A stretch of 64,000 nt of DNA, taken from positions 1 to 64,000 of IMG/VR virus record IMGVR_UViG_3300042863_000214; one strand, 5' to 3'. Position 1 is the first letter of the stretch; each line of letters opens with the position of its first letter. The stretch comes from a virus. The notes below the pieces were generated by a model. It saw only the letters and a list, made by a program, of their open reading frames with translations. It ran no database searches and was not told where the DNA came from. This document shows positions 1 to 7,795 of this stretch, one piece after another. Both the position numbers and the translations under genes were made by a program.

Positions 1-357
1 GTTAACAGCTCGTGCTACTGTGGCTAATCCACCACCTACAGCACCAGCTAAGGCATTCAGTGCAGTTCTACTGTCACCAGCTTCTAATGCATCAGCGGCA
101 GCGGCTATAGCTTTGATCAGTCGAGTCTGTGGAATAATGTCAGTTACCTTGTCTAATAAGGGATACTGTTTCATCCAACCGTTCAGCTTGTTTAACAAGG
201 TTTGTGGTTGTTCTTTTTGGGGGTCTATGGTACCTATGAGTGCCTGTATGTCAGCTACATCTTTTGGTGTGGGAGTTGGCTCTACTGTATCTGTAGGTGA
301 TGCCATTACTTCTGCACCTATTTGTGGCTGTGGTGTGACTAGTTCTTTTATTAGCAT
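1..357 (-). CDS. Hypothetical protein, 3' part outside the window
   Basis: The minus strand is open from an ATG at 357 to the left edge of the window, 119 codons without a stop, so only the N-terminal part is visible. The visible protein starts MLIKELVTPQ, has a Pro/Thr-rich stretch at about residues 20-32, and then a helical, Ala- and Leu-rich segment ending in an Ala/Gly-rich patch. I do not recognise the family. A late-promoter-like motif ends four bases upstream of the ATG, suggesting late expression and so a virion role. The plus-strand ORF covering the same bases is judged to be a shadow. Confidence 0.6.
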   Translation of the reverse strand, partial: MLIKELVTPQPQIGAEVMASPTDTVEPTPTPKDVADIQALIGTIDPQKEQPQTLLNKLNGWMKQYPLLDKVTDIIPQTRLIKAIAAAADALEAGDSRTALNALAGAVGGGLATVARAVN

Positions 358-361
358 TGAC

Positions 362-369
362 TATTTATC
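362..369 (-). promoter_or_regulatory. Late-promoter-like motif GATAAATA
   Basis: Read on the minus strand this is GATAAATA, one base from the T4 late consensus TATAAATA. It is followed by GTCA and the ATG of the leftmost gene. The spacing puts the predicted transcription start at or next to the start codon. Confidence 0.5.
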
Positions 370-427
370 AGGTTTGCCTTGTCTATTATCCCAATGGGAT
401 ACATATGCATACTAACAGGAGCTAACT

Positions 428-466
428 ATGACTAAAATACCCAACGGTACAGAGATTAACTGCTAA
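428..466 (+). other. Tiny plus-strand ORF (12 codons) with a strong ribosome binding site
   Basis: AGGAG at 417-421 is followed six bases later by ATG and 12 sense codons (MTKIPNGTEINC) before TAA. No plus-strand gene follows, so it is not an obvious leader peptide. It may be the remnant of a decayed gene or chance. Confidence 0.25.
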
Positions 467-491
467 CATAATTGATTTAAAAATCTGTTTT

Positions 492-512
492 GGCGCTGCG
501 CCGCTTCGCGGC
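492..512. repeat. GC-rich overlapping palindromes
   Basis: Two short inverted repeats overlap: GGCGC-T-GCGCC (492-502) and GCCGC-TTC-GCGGC (500-512). They can form alternative stem-loops. On the minus strand they follow the stop of the gene ending at 530, and a run of Ts comes about ten bases later, so this may act as a terminator. The very GC-rich composition contrasts with the AT-rich surroundings and resembles bacterial intergenic palindromes. Confidence 0.4.
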
Positions 513-529
513 TACGACTCTGGTGGCCG

Positions 530-955
530 TTATTCGTAGAGGTAGTTCACTGTGGTCTCGTTATCAGCTAACATGCTAGCACCGTTACTCATGTGGAATC
601 TACGAGCCATTTCAGTCTTGGGGCTCAAGGTCACATAGGTCTTGATAGTGGGGCGGTTCTGTGCTATGTGTATGCGAGCAGCTCGAATCATTCTGCGTCC
701 CGCACCCGTTTGGTATGACCATATGGTATAGAATGCAGCCACATTGTCCCCAGTTTTTCCCAGTTCAGTTTCCGTAGTGGGCACAGCATCTAAGTAGGCC
801 ACACATACCACTGCGGCTGGCTTGTCATCTTCCATCAATACTAGTATTTCAGCGTGATCATGTATGCGACTAGCAGTGGGAATGGCCGGACGTACAGGGT
901 CATCCTTGACCAAGTCGATAAGTGGATCGTGGAGATCTTGGATTACTTTTAACAT
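530..955 (-). CDS. Conserved phage protein, GNAT-acyltransferase-like
   Basis: A 141-residue protein. The pattern of a strand-rich middle (PAAVVCVAY), a VAAFYTIWSY segment, a GAGRRMI turn that could be a pyrophosphate-binding loop, and a C-terminal segment (TLSPKTEMARRFHMSNGA) resembles small GNAT-like proteins of T4-like aquatic phages. The N-terminus is helical. Substrate and activity are unknown. The start has an AAGG ribosome binding site and a GATAAGTA motif 32 bases upstream. The fold assignment is inference from motif layout only. Confidence 0.55.
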   Translation of the reverse strand: MLKVIQDLHDPLIDLVKDDPVRPAIPTASRIHDHAEILVLMEDDKPAAVVCVAYLDAVPTTETELGKTGDNVAAFYTIWSYQTGAGRRMIRAARIHIAQNRPTIKTYVTLSPKTEMARRFHMSNGASMLADNETTVNYLYE

Positions 956-987
956 GATTCGCTACCTTGTTGAGTTTTATATACACG

Positions 988-995
988 TACTTATC
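988..995 (-). promoter_or_regulatory. GATAAGTA promoter-like motif
   Basis: The minus strand reads GATAAGTA here, 32 bases before the start of the gene ending at 955. The same eight bases occur in both arms of the divergent promoter at 42103-42154 and just before the terminase small subunit gene, suggesting a variant of the late promoter. Confidence 0.35.
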
Positions 996-1026
996 TTTTA
1001 TTGATAAAAATCATGTTACAGTAAGA

Positions 1027-2526
1027 TTAAATGTCGTCCGAAGGTAGTTGATTCAGCAGTTGTCTAAGTTTACTTGACTCTACCTGTGCGGTATTCTTCT
1101 TAATGGCAATGCCCGCTAGTGGATCATGTCCTTCTCGGGGTTGTCCACGTGCCCAACCTTCTGTGCTAGTTCCACCTGTAGTACTAGATCTCTGGAGACT
1201 GTTAAGGATTTGATTGCCCTTGCTCACTGGAGCACCGCCTGAATCATTACCATACTCGCCCTGCCCTTCTTCTCCTGGATCTGTAATACGTAGAGTATCA
1301 ATGTTAAAGTCCAAATCAATCTTCATGCCCACACCCGAACTACTACGAGTTTTCATCAGCTGGATTTGATACTTGCCACGTTCACGCATGGCCCTTGATG
1401 TAAAGATACCAAACACGTTGTCCGCAGTCTGTATCTTACTTAATCCACCCGAAATGTGACTGTGATCAAACTCAACTTCTTCCACAGCACCACGATTCAA
1501 CTGTGCAGCCGTTACCAAGACACACTGCTTCTCCACTGCTAGGTTACGCAATTCTTCACTTACGTACTTGTCCTTAATAAACAGGTTCTCCGCTGAAATC
1601 TTCTTGGAGATTGGCATCAGCAAGTCCAAGTAGTCTACTAACAAGATGTCTACTTTACGTCCTAGTTTAATCTCATACTCTTTCAAGTAACTACGCACAT
1701 CATTAGATGTTTTACCCGATGGCATGTACTTGACTTGATATGTGCCGCTCTTCTTGCCAATTACCTTAACCTTCATCTCAACATCATCAATATTCTTAAA
1801 AATGTCTCTGCTAGGTATATCAGTTATCATACTATCCACACGCATTGATACTAGTTCTTCACTTAATTCTAGAGTTAGATACACTACATTAAATCCCTGT
1901 AGTGCCCAGTTGACTCCTAAGTTTGCTAGGAATAGACTCTTGCCCGCACCCGAACCGCCTGCAAAGATATTCAGCTCTCCTCGGTTAAACCCCCCAAACA
2001 ATCGTTTGTCCACAGTGTCCCAGCCAGTCTTTAACTGCCCGTTGTTGCTTTTGATCTTCATCAAGCGACCACGTGGATCTGCAAAGTAGTCAGTGCCTAG
2101 ATCTTTGGTTAAGCCAACTTGCACTGCCTTCTTAACTAGTTCTTCTACAGGACCGTACTCACCTTTTTCCAACAAGTCAGCTGAGGCTAGAATAGCTCTC
2201 TCAAGACCTTTGTGTCGAATAAATGTTTCAAAGTCACTGAGTAGCCAATCATAGTGTGCATCTTTAAGATCTGTAGTTTCTTTAAAGGTTGATCCAGTGG
2301 CCGCATTAACAATGTCATATGTGGGCAGTACATTATGATCTACTACATAGTCATTTAAGAACTTGGCACTTGCTTGTAGCTTGCGATCAAATAGTTCGTG
2401 ATCAAAGATGCTTTGGCAGCGTACAAATGTTTCTGCATCAGATAGCATCATTTCTAAATAAAGACGTTGTATATCGTACCCGTAGTCTACGTTTTGTCTT
2501 GCTTTATCGTTATTATAATCGTTCAT
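1027..2526 (-). CDS. 41: Replicative DNA helicase, DnaB-like (T4 gp41)
   Basis: A 499-residue hexameric helicase that unwinds the lagging-strand template at the fork and works with the primase encoded just upstream. The N-terminal helical domain spans about residues 1-150. The RecA-type ATPase follows, with Walker A GGSGAGKS at 190-197 and a Walker B-type strand ending ILLVDYLDLL. The C-terminus is a disordered Gly/Ser-rich tail. It is last in the operon primase, 36-residue protein, carbamoyltransferase homologue, SGNH protein, helicase, and starts three bases after the preceding stop. Length fits the family (T4 gp41 is 475). Confidence 0.95.
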   Translation of the reverse strand: MNDYNNDKARQNVDYGYDIQRLYLEMMLSDAETFVRCQSIFDHELFDRKLQASAKFLNDYVVDHNVLPTYDIVNAATGSTFKETTDLKDAHYDWLLSDFETFIRHKGLERAILASADLLEKGEYGPVEELVKKAVQVGLTKDLGTDYFADPRGRLMKIKSNNGQLKTGWDTVDKRLFGGFNRGELNIFAGGSGAGKSLFLANLGVNWALQGFNVVYLTLELSEELVSMRVDSMITDIPSRDIFKNIDDVEMKVKVIGKKSGTYQVKYMPSGKTSNDVRSYLKEYEIKLGRKVDILLVDYLDLLMPISKKISAENLFIKDKYVSEELRNLAVEKQCVLVTAAQLNRGAVEEVEFDHSHISGGLSKIQTADNVFGIFTSRAMRERGKYQIQLMKTRSSSGVGMKIDLDFNIDTLRITDPGEEGQGEYGNDSGGAPVSKGNQILNSLQRSSTTGGTSTEGWARGQPREGHDPLAGIAIKKNTAQVESSKLRQLLNQLPSDDI

Positions 2527-2529
2527 TTA

Positions 2530-3309
2530 TTACTTGTATCCATTTTTAAACTTTAAGTATGCTGGTACACACAATTCTTCATTTGCCCATTCATTGTCGT
2601 GCAATGATTTTTTTGATATTAGTTTTGTATGAAAACCTTGAGTAAGATCTAGACTCTGGTTGTCTACTAACGTATTATATATTTTGTTGCTTAAAACATC
2701 GTGATTTCTAAGGCACAAATGATTATACCTTGGATCTGATCCTTTGAAAAGATGTCCATTTGGTTCTACTTCAGGTTCACTTATATTATCTGTAAGATTA
2801 CCGTTACTGAGAATTAAATTAGGATACTTGCTACAACTTAATGTAAATTGAAAAAATCCAAAAATTATTAAAGGAGGTTTCCAGCCGTGCGTTACAGCCA
2901 TATGATTTAGCCATCCTAATCTTAATGTAGAATGTAAAATATCTAGCTGAGGTCGTTGTAGGTATTTAAAATACATTTCTGCAACCCTAGCTCTATCTTT
3001 TCCAATAAGTTTTTCTGTGTTTTTCGTATTGGTAAAAATGACATTAGGGTTTGTTATCTCTGGTAGATCTTCAAAAAACCAAAATCTGCCAGGACTAGTT
3101 GACACAATTATAACTTGGTCGTCTTGGGAGATGTCGCTGGCATGATCTGCTAGCATCTGGCAAGGGAAATCTTGACTACAACCTAACATACTTATATTTT
3201 TTAATTTATAATTAAGTTTTTTGGCTAACTGATTAATCCATACCCGATCGTGATCAAATAGACTTGTATCAGCATAACTGTCCCCAAATATCCATAAAGT
3301 TTTAGACAT
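2530..3309 (-). CDS. SGNH/GDSL-hydrolase-like protein
   Basis: A 259-residue protein whose N-terminus reads LWIFGDSYAD, matching block I of SGNH hydrolases with the nucleophile Ser in GDS. A C-terminal NHLCLRNHDVLSNKI segment sits where the family carries its catalytic Asp/His block, although the exact Asp is not clear. Family members are esterases or acyl hydrolases acting on carbohydrate esters, lipids or peptidoglycan; the substrate here is unknown. It is inserted between primase and helicase genes with a carbamoyltransferase homologue. Its own sigma70-type promoter sits directly upstream, with the -10 only five bases from the ATG. Confidence 0.65.
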   Translation of the reverse strand: MSKTLWIFGDSYADTSLFDHDRVWINQLAKKLNYKLKNISMLGCSQDFPCQMLADHASDISQDDQVIIVSTSPGRFWFFEDLPEITNPNVIFTNTKNTEKLIGKDRARVAEMYFKYLQRPQLDILHSTLRLGWLNHMAVTHGWKPPLIIFGFFQFTLSCSKYPNLILSNGNLTDNISEPEVEPNGHLFKGSDPRYNHLCLRNHDVLSNKIYNTLVDNQSLDLTQGFHTKLISKKSLHDNEWANEELCVPAYLKFKNGYK

Positions 3310-3314
3310 TATCT

Positions 3315-3343
3315 ATTATACTCTCTTTATACGTTAATTGCAA
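3315..3343 (-). promoter_or_regulatory. Sigma70-type promoter for the SGNH gene
   Basis: Minus strand: TTGCAA (3338-3343), a 17-base spacer, then TATAAT (3315-3320), then five bases to the ATG at 3309. It overlaps the end of the upstream carbamoyltransferase homologue. The predicted mRNA would be essentially leaderless. Confidence 0.6.
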
Positions 3344-4271
3344 TGTGTTTGACTGGTGACCAGTTGCGGTATATCCGTTGTTTATTGTGATAAGCAACTG
3401 CCCCTATGCTACTACTCGGATCACCCGGATTTGGCAATGACCAGCGATACTTAAATGCGGGTTCTACAAACCGTTTGTTAGCATCCGAATTCATAGCACA
3501 GCCGCCCATATAAACTAGGCAATCGGTGTTGATTAATTTTCTAGCTTCTAGCATAACCATACCAATTTGACCTTCAAATGCATCTTGTACTGCGGCCGCA
3601 ATGTCACATTGATCTTGCAGTGTTTCAATCGGGTAAGGCCAGTTTAATACACCTCGATGTAGGTTGTATTTTAGATTAACTGTGTTGCTGACATAGTTAT
3701 TAACTTCTTTAAAATACCGTTGTTTGTCGCCCTGTGCTGCCATCTTCTGTAATAGGTATTCATCTTTAATTGGAGTAAGTCCAATTAATTTTGTAAATGC
3801 TGAATAGAACAAGCCTAAACTATGTGGATAACTTCTGCTCCATACTTTCTTCATTTCACCGTACTTGGCTTCCCATATGGTAGCCGATTCAAATTCACCT
3901 ATTGCATCTAGTACAACAATGGCACAGTGATTAAACGGACTAGAGTAGTACCCAGCGGCAGCATGACTTGCATGGTGCGGCGTGTAAGTAACTGGGGCAT
4001 AGTGAACTCTTATTTTATTCAAATATCGTTTAGGTAACACCGACATGTCTAATGCTGTCGCATATTGCCCAGCATATACTTGTCTTGCTTTTTTAAGCCA
4101 AGGACGTTCATACCAAAAAATACGATCCGGAGCACCTCGATGTAGTGCATCAGTAATAAGTAATGTGTCTATTTCGTTATCTTTACACGTAACCCATGAT
4201 AGTAGTTCGCTATCCTTAAACACCGCTAGACTACTGCCGTGATTGAGAGCGTTTATTCCCCACTGTATCAT
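3327..4271 (-). CDS. Carbamoyltransferase homologue, N-terminal domain only
   Basis: A 314-residue protein matching the N-terminal (Kae1-like) domain of NodU/CmcH/TobZ-type O-carbamoyltransferases. It has the metal-binding HHASHAA motif at about residues 100-106, followed by a VVLDAIGEFES strand and a later YMGGCAMNSDANKRF segment and NPGDPSSSIGA turn typical of the nucleotide-binding core. The family moves a carbamoyl group from carbamoyl phosphate, through carbamoyl-AMP, to a hydroxyl. The C-terminal domain present in classical members and in the second copy at 36512-38335 is absent. Its ATG overlaps the stop of the 36-residue gene. Activity of a one-domain form is uncertain. Confidence 0.8.
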   Translation of the reverse strand: MIQWGINALNHGSSLAVFKDSELLSWVTCKDNEIDTLLITDALHRGAPDRIFWYERPWLKKARQVYAGQYATALDMSVLPKRYLNKIRVHYAPVTYTPHHASHAAAGYYSSPFNHCAIVVLDAIGEFESATIWEAKYGEMKKVWSRSYPHSLGLFYSAFTKLIGLTPIKDEYLLQKMAAQGDKQRYFKEVNNYVSNTVNLKYNLHRGVLNWPYPIETLQDQCDIAAAVQDAFEGQIGMVMLEARKLINTDCLVYMGGCAMNSDANKRFVEPAFKYRWSLPNPGDPSSSIGAVAYHNKQRIYRNWSPVKHIAINV

Positions 4272-4378
4272 TTGTAAATAAATGGATCGCGTTTACGCAG
4301 TTCTTCAAGACGCTTATTAAATGCTTTGCGTTCCTGCCAGCGTCTGTAGGGCGTTAGTAGCCAATTAATAAATTTCAT
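4268..4378 (-). CDS. Small basic protein, 36 residues
   Basis: A short ORF starting MKFINWLLTPYRRW and ending KRDPFIYK, rich in Lys, Arg and aromatic residues, probably one amphipathic helix. Its ATG overlaps the primase stop (ATGA) and its stop overlaps the start of the carbamoyltransferase homologue (ATGA), so it is translationally coupled at both ends, strong evidence that it is a real gene. Function is unknown; the position suggests a co-expressed small accessory protein. Confidence 0.75.
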   Translation of the reverse strand: MKFINWLLTPYRRWQERKAFNKRLEELRKRDPFIYK

Positions 4379-5364
4379 TCTTCTTCCTTCTTAAACCATT
4401 TACGTGCTTGTAACTGTATTTTTAAATTGTTAGATTCTTTTGAGCTTATGATACTGTATAGTGTATATAATTTTCCGTATTTGATAACTGCGTCATTTAC
4501 GTCTTTAACGCCTTCGGTCCATTCAGGAAAAGCTACACTCCATCCATATTCTAGTGCCTGTTCAACCATCCTATAACCAGCGTCATCTCTATCTGCTACC
4601 ACTATAACTTCACGCTGTAGTTGACTAATTAGTGCATGTTGGCTTACGCCGATCTCAGCACTCATTACAGCAACACCGTCTATACAGATAGCATCAATAG
4701 GGCCTTCTGTTACTATGACATATTTACGTTCGTAATGTTGTCTGTCTAAATTAAACACATATCCGGGCTGTTGTTCACTTATGTACTTGGGTTTACCAGT
4801 TGTAATCTTACGGGCAGTATATCCAACTAGCCTATGTTCGTGATAAAAAGGAATAATTAGTCTATTGCTAAATCCATCTTCATCAGTCCAATGCCAAGGA
4901 TAATCATCTACGTATAGGTTGCGGCTGGCTAGGTATTCCAATACTGGTACTAGCTCGTCTGAGGGATGTTTAATCCATTCTGTTAAAGGCTTAGTGCCAA
5001 TAGGCAAGGCTTTGTCAATAAATGTGGGTATAAGACCTTGCTCACCTTTGTATGAACTGTCTTCTTCGATGCGCATAGCCTCTAGACTACATTTGGTAAT
5101 GGTATCGTCTGCAACACCTAGCCATTGCATAAGACGTTTTAATTTAACCGATACTTTGCGACCTGGTTGCCAACTGGCTTTGAATCCACAGTTAAAGCAA
5201 TGATAGCTAACACCTTCATTAACCATAATGCCGCCACGCTGTCTATTGTCAGCTGATGTCCCGTTATGGTGACAGCATACCGCATTGAAGCTGACCCAAC
5301 CACTCGGGGTTACTTTACGTTTTGCAGGGAGGTATGACTGTACTGTATCTATGATTAAACTCAT
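4375..5364 (-). CDS. 61: DNA primase (T4 gp61-like)
   Basis: A 329-residue primase making RNA primers for lagging-strand synthesis with gp41. An N-terminal zinc-binding domain is visible: Cys30/Cys31 and neighbouring His residues paired with Cys56 and Cys59 in the HCFNCGF knuckle. A TOPRIM core follows, with VTEGPIDAICIDG giving the catalytic Glu and VVADRDDAGYRM giving the metal-binding Asp pair. Length is close to T4 gp61 (342). It is first in the operon ending with the helicase. It has a near-perfect sigma70 promoter with the start codon six bases past the -10 and no ribosome binding site. Confidence 0.93.
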   Translation of the reverse strand: MSLIIDTVQSYLPAKRKVTPSGWVSFNAVCCHHNGTSADNRQRGGIMVNEGVSYHCFNCGFKASWQPGRKVSVKLKRLMQWLGVADDTITKCSLEAMRIEEDSSYKGEQGLIPTFIDKALPIGTKPLTEWIKHPSDELVPVLEYLASRNLYVDDYPWHWTDEDGFSNRLIIPFYHEHRLVGYTARKITTGKPKYISEQQPGYVFNLDRQHYERKYVIVTEGPIDAICIDGVAVMSAEIGVSQHALISQLQREVIVVADRDDAGYRMVEQALEYGWSVAFPEWTEGVKDVNDAVIKYGKLYTLYSIISSKESNNLKIQLQARKWFKKEEE

Positions 5365-5370
5365 AGTTAC

Positions 5371-5399
5371 ATTTTACAGTATTGCTGTTACTTTGTCAA
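5371..5399 (-). promoter_or_regulatory. Sigma70-type promoter of the primase operon
   Basis: Minus strand: TTGACA (5394-5399), a 17-base spacer, TAAAAT (5371-5376), then GTAACT and the primase ATG. It overlaps the 3' end of the structural gene at 5374. Consensus -35 and ideal spacing make this one of the clearest promoters in the window; it predicts a leaderless mRNA. Confidence 0.7.
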
Positions 5400-6195
5400 T
5401 TGTTCCGGTAGTATTTGCCTGGGCCGTGTAGGAGATTCTCAGCCAATTTGTATCAGGGTCAATAGTGTATGTTTTTGTTACAGTAGTGGTTGCTGTGGTT
5501 ACATTAAATGTTTCTACACTAGTCCAATTAGTAGCAGTACTTACTATATCGCCAGTGGTAGTTTGTACAGTAATAGGCGCAGCCAATGAACTAAAAGAAA
5601 ACGTTAACTCAACTTCTCCAGATCCAACGCCGTCATTTACTGGATTGATTTCGATTGATTCGCTGTAATAATTTCGAGTTTGCCAAGTAGGGTCATTTAC
5701 ATCAATTTCATATATAAAAGTTTTTATGATTTTAACAGGCAGACCGGTTGGCATTGCGCCGCCTAACAAATCCATAGTTCCCGTAACACCAAACTGAGTA
5801 TCACCGTATACAGGAGTTTTAGTAGTATCTTGATTAAGGATGTATACTGTGTATTTTAGGAATTGAGGGGTAATAGTATCTAAGGCCAGCGCCGGGATAA
5901 CCATCAATCCAATGCCTTTTTTACCTGTTGCAGTGTTAACATTACCTGCATATACTTCTTGATTAAGTTGATCCATAATGACGAACTTCAATGCATAAGT
6001 AGTAATGTCGATACGTTTTTGTTCGGCATTTTTTACATCAAGTTCTAGTACATTGTCTAGGCCTTGATAGATTTTAAATTTACGTTGATACACGATTCTC
6101 CACTCCAAAGGTGATGCAGCCAGATTGACAACTGCTTGGATTCTGTTTGAATATAAATAACTTGAAATTTTTTGCATTTGGTTTAAAGGCCTCAC
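5374..6195 (-). CDS. Putative virion structural protein
   Basis: A protein of 273 residues if it starts at the GTG at 6195, or 267 from the ATG at 6177. It is rich in beta-strand-forming Thr, Val and Ile with few charged clusters. Residues about 30-130 look like one beta-domain; the C-terminal third (TTTGDIVSTATNW, FNVTTATTTVTKTYTI) looks like a second. A consensus late promoter TATAAATA ends three bases before the GTG, supporting late, structural expression and making a leaderless GTG start possible. The family is not recognised beyond resemblance to structural proteins of aquatic T4-like phages. Confidence 0.65.
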   Translation of the reverse strand: MRPLNQMQKISSYLYSNRIQAVVNLAASPLEWRIVYQRKFKIYQGLDNVLELDVKNAEQKRIDITTYALKFVIMDQLNQEVYAGNVNTATGKKGIGLMVIPALALDTITPQFLKYTVYILNQDTTKTPVYGDTQFGVTGTMDLLGGAMPTGLPVKIIKTFIYEIDVNDPTWQTRNYYSESIEINPVNDGVGSGEVELTFSFSSLAAPITVQTTTGDIVSTATNWTSVETFNVTTATTTVTKTYTIDPDTNWLRISYTAQANTTGTIDKVTAIL

Positions 6196-6198
6196 TAC

Positions 6199-6206
6199 TA
6201 TTTATA
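6199..6206 (-). promoter_or_regulatory. Late promoter TATAAATA
   Basis: An exact T4 late consensus on the minus strand, facing the structural gene at 5374-6195. It overlaps the first base of the divergent plus-strand gene at 6206. Confidence 0.65.
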
Positions 6207-6586
6207 TGGTTAAATTAAGAGATAACATACAAGAACACTTACCGTTTATAAGCGTATTACACTACGGCGAGGCCGAATTCGTAGGTATTATTATAAATCA
6301 AGATCAGTTCGTAACTAGCTTCTACGACTTATCTATTATTAAAACACCCGAAGAAAAGACGATATTTTTAGATATTGGAGAGACTTGGTGGTGGGAATCA
6401 AATAGACAGATACCTATCAATATCTTTCTGCGCACAGAAATTTCGCCGTTTAAGTATGCAATAAAGACATTTAATAGTAAGGATGTTCGAATACTATTAG
6501 GACCAGTTGTTAATTTAATGAACTTAACGTTAAAAAGAGTCAAACGTAAAAGTGTACAATTGGTTCGACCTATACCTAAGAATTAA
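6206..6586 (+). CDS. Conserved hypothetical protein of T4-like aquatic phages
   Basis: A 126-residue protein with the segment FLDIGETWWWESNRQIPINI, which I associate with a small conserved protein of T4-like cyanophages and relatives, and a basic C-terminus (LKRVKRKSVQLVRPIPKN). The N-terminal half looks beta-rich. Function is unknown. It is the only plus-strand gene in the first 27 kb and faces away from the late promoter at 6199-6206. No good ribosome binding site is visible. Confidence 0.75.
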   Translation: MVKLRDNIQEHLPFISVLHYGEAEFVGIIINQDQFVTSFYDLSIIKTPEEKTIFLDIGETWWWESNRQIPINIFLRTEISPFKYAIKTFNSKDVRILLGPVVNLMNLTLKRVKRKSVQLVRPIPKN

Positions 6587-6599
6587 CTAAATCTGTACC

Positions 6600-7217
6600 T
6601 TATTGTCGTAAGTACATTCGAAAATTACTAATAGTATATCTTCCCCATCCTGAGAATTTTTCTGTTGTATTTAAAAATTTAACAGGGGTAACTCCATGTA
6701 CTGCCCAACTTGGAAAAATAATCATCCTATTATTTTCTAACGGAATTGTATAGCCATCTTCACCCAACAACAAATCTCCACCGACAAATGCTTTAGGGTC
6801 TTTATATAGGTTAACTAGTACTGTATATATAGACACATCTTTATGTGGAAGGTAATTATCATTATCATCATAATAACTTAACAAAAAAGATTCATCAGTA
6901 AGCTCAGTAAACCATTTAAATATCATATGTTTAGAAGCTACTTCTTCACAGAATTGTCTAGTAAACACATTAGTCATTGATCGATAGATATCTGAAATAT
7001 TAGGAGTTTGGTATATATCATGTAAGAAAACTCCGTGGTTGTTTTTAACCGTATTGCCGTTAGGTGATATTGCCGATTGTGTAATTGTTGGTGATAACAG
7101 TTTGTCTGGATGTGTTAAGAATGCTAATTCTTTCCAAACATTTTCTAAATCATTAGTATTAAATATGTTTCTAACAATTATATGGGGCACTGGAGTTTCA
7201 AAATATTCTATAGTCAT
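6600..7217 (-). CDS. 2-oxoglutarate/Fe(II)-dependent oxygenase, HxD type
   Basis: A 205-residue prolyl-4-hydroxylase-like oxygenase. The iron triad is visible: HKD in NYLPHKDVSIYTVL (about residues 119-121) and the distal His in SWAVHGVTPV (about 174), with the 2-oxoglutarate-binding Arg in GRYTISNF. A GGDLLLGEDG turn sits between, as in P4H-like enzymes. Family members hydroxylate protein side chains, nucleobases or small molecules; the target is unknown. Its ATG overlaps the stop of the DnaE-like gene (ATGA), so it belongs to the small-gene operon, not the island at 33.7-44.1 kb. Confidence 0.85.
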   Translation of the reverse strand: MTIEYFETPVPHIIVRNIFNTNDLENVWKELAFLTHPDKLLSPTITQSAISPNGNTVKNNHGVFLHDIYQTPNISDIYRSMTNVFTRQFCEEVASKHMIFKWFTELTDESFLLSYYDDNDNYLPHKDVSIYTVLVNLYKDPKAFVGGDLLLGEDGYTIPLENNRMIIFPSWAVHGVTPVKFLNTTEKFSGWGRYTISNFRMYLRQ

Positions 7218-7795
7218 GTATATCCGTAACTGATACTTTCACAGATTAAATTCATCTGTACTACCACTGCCATTGCGTATGCTACCGCATGAGCTTTCTT
7301 AAAGTAGTACTCACCATCCTCGGGCTTTGTCCAAATCGTCTCCATCACCGTCGTCCAGGTCTCTCCAATCAAATGCCTCTTTGCGGGTCTTATCATAGCC
7401 AAAACGGCCGCTAGTTGGAGTATACTCGTCGGCTTCATCTGTCTCAAAATGCTTCCGTGTCCGTTGACGTGAAATAGTAAACTGCTGAAATCGTCCTGCG
7501 CTAAAAGGTCCCATAGTGGTTCAGTCTCCATTAAAGTTTTGAGATGCTCTTCATCCCGTACATCTTTATAGATACTAACATTTAGAAAGTCTAGTTTAAA
7601 ATAGCCTCTTTCTTCTGCTTCTTTGTAGTCTACGTTGGATAAGTTATTTACAGGATTGTACGGGATAGGTGTACAATATACGCCAGTATTGTGCTTTTTA
7701 AAAGTACCAGTTGTATCCTTAATAGCCGCAGGTATATGTTTGATAAATTTAAGGGCGTGATCTCTGTCAGCAAAGTCAATATCAATATCTGGCAT
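7214..7795 (-). CDS. Miniature DNA polymerase III alpha (DnaE)-like protein
   Basis: A 193-residue protein starting MPDIDIDFADRD, identical in pattern to the active-site PDIDIDF motif of bacterial family C polymerases. Further DnaE-like segments are RGYFKLDFLNVSIYKD (where DnaE carries a KxDxLG motif), IRPAKRHL (compare the ALYRPG region) and FKKAHAVAYAMAVVVQMNLI (compare the FxKSHAxxYA helix). The PHP, finger and beta-binding domains are absent, so this is not a complete polymerase. Homologues are conserved in T4-like cyanophages. Role unknown; regulatory or structural use of a degenerate palm is possible. It starts at the stop of the zinc-finger gene. Confidence 0.75.
   Translation of the reverse strand: MPDIDIDFADRDHALKFIKHIPAAIKDTTGTFKKHNTGVYCTPIPYNPVNNLSNVDYKEAEERGYFKLDFLNVSIYKDVRDEEHLKTLMETEPLWDLLAQDDFSSLLFHVNGHGSILRQMKPTSILQLAAVLAMIRPAKRHLIGETWTTVMETIWTKPEDGEYYFKKAHAVAYAMAVVVQMNLICESISYGYT

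Noticed and set aside
20-415. Plus-strand ORF of 131 codons at the left edge
   Set aside because: The minus strand carries a better continuous reading frame with a late promoter motif; the plus-strand product is a low-complexity Ser/Ala-rich shadow.
985-1022. Possible terminator hairpin after the gene at 1027 or before 955
   Set aside because: Only a weak A/T-only pairing with no GC stem; the T run alone is not enough.
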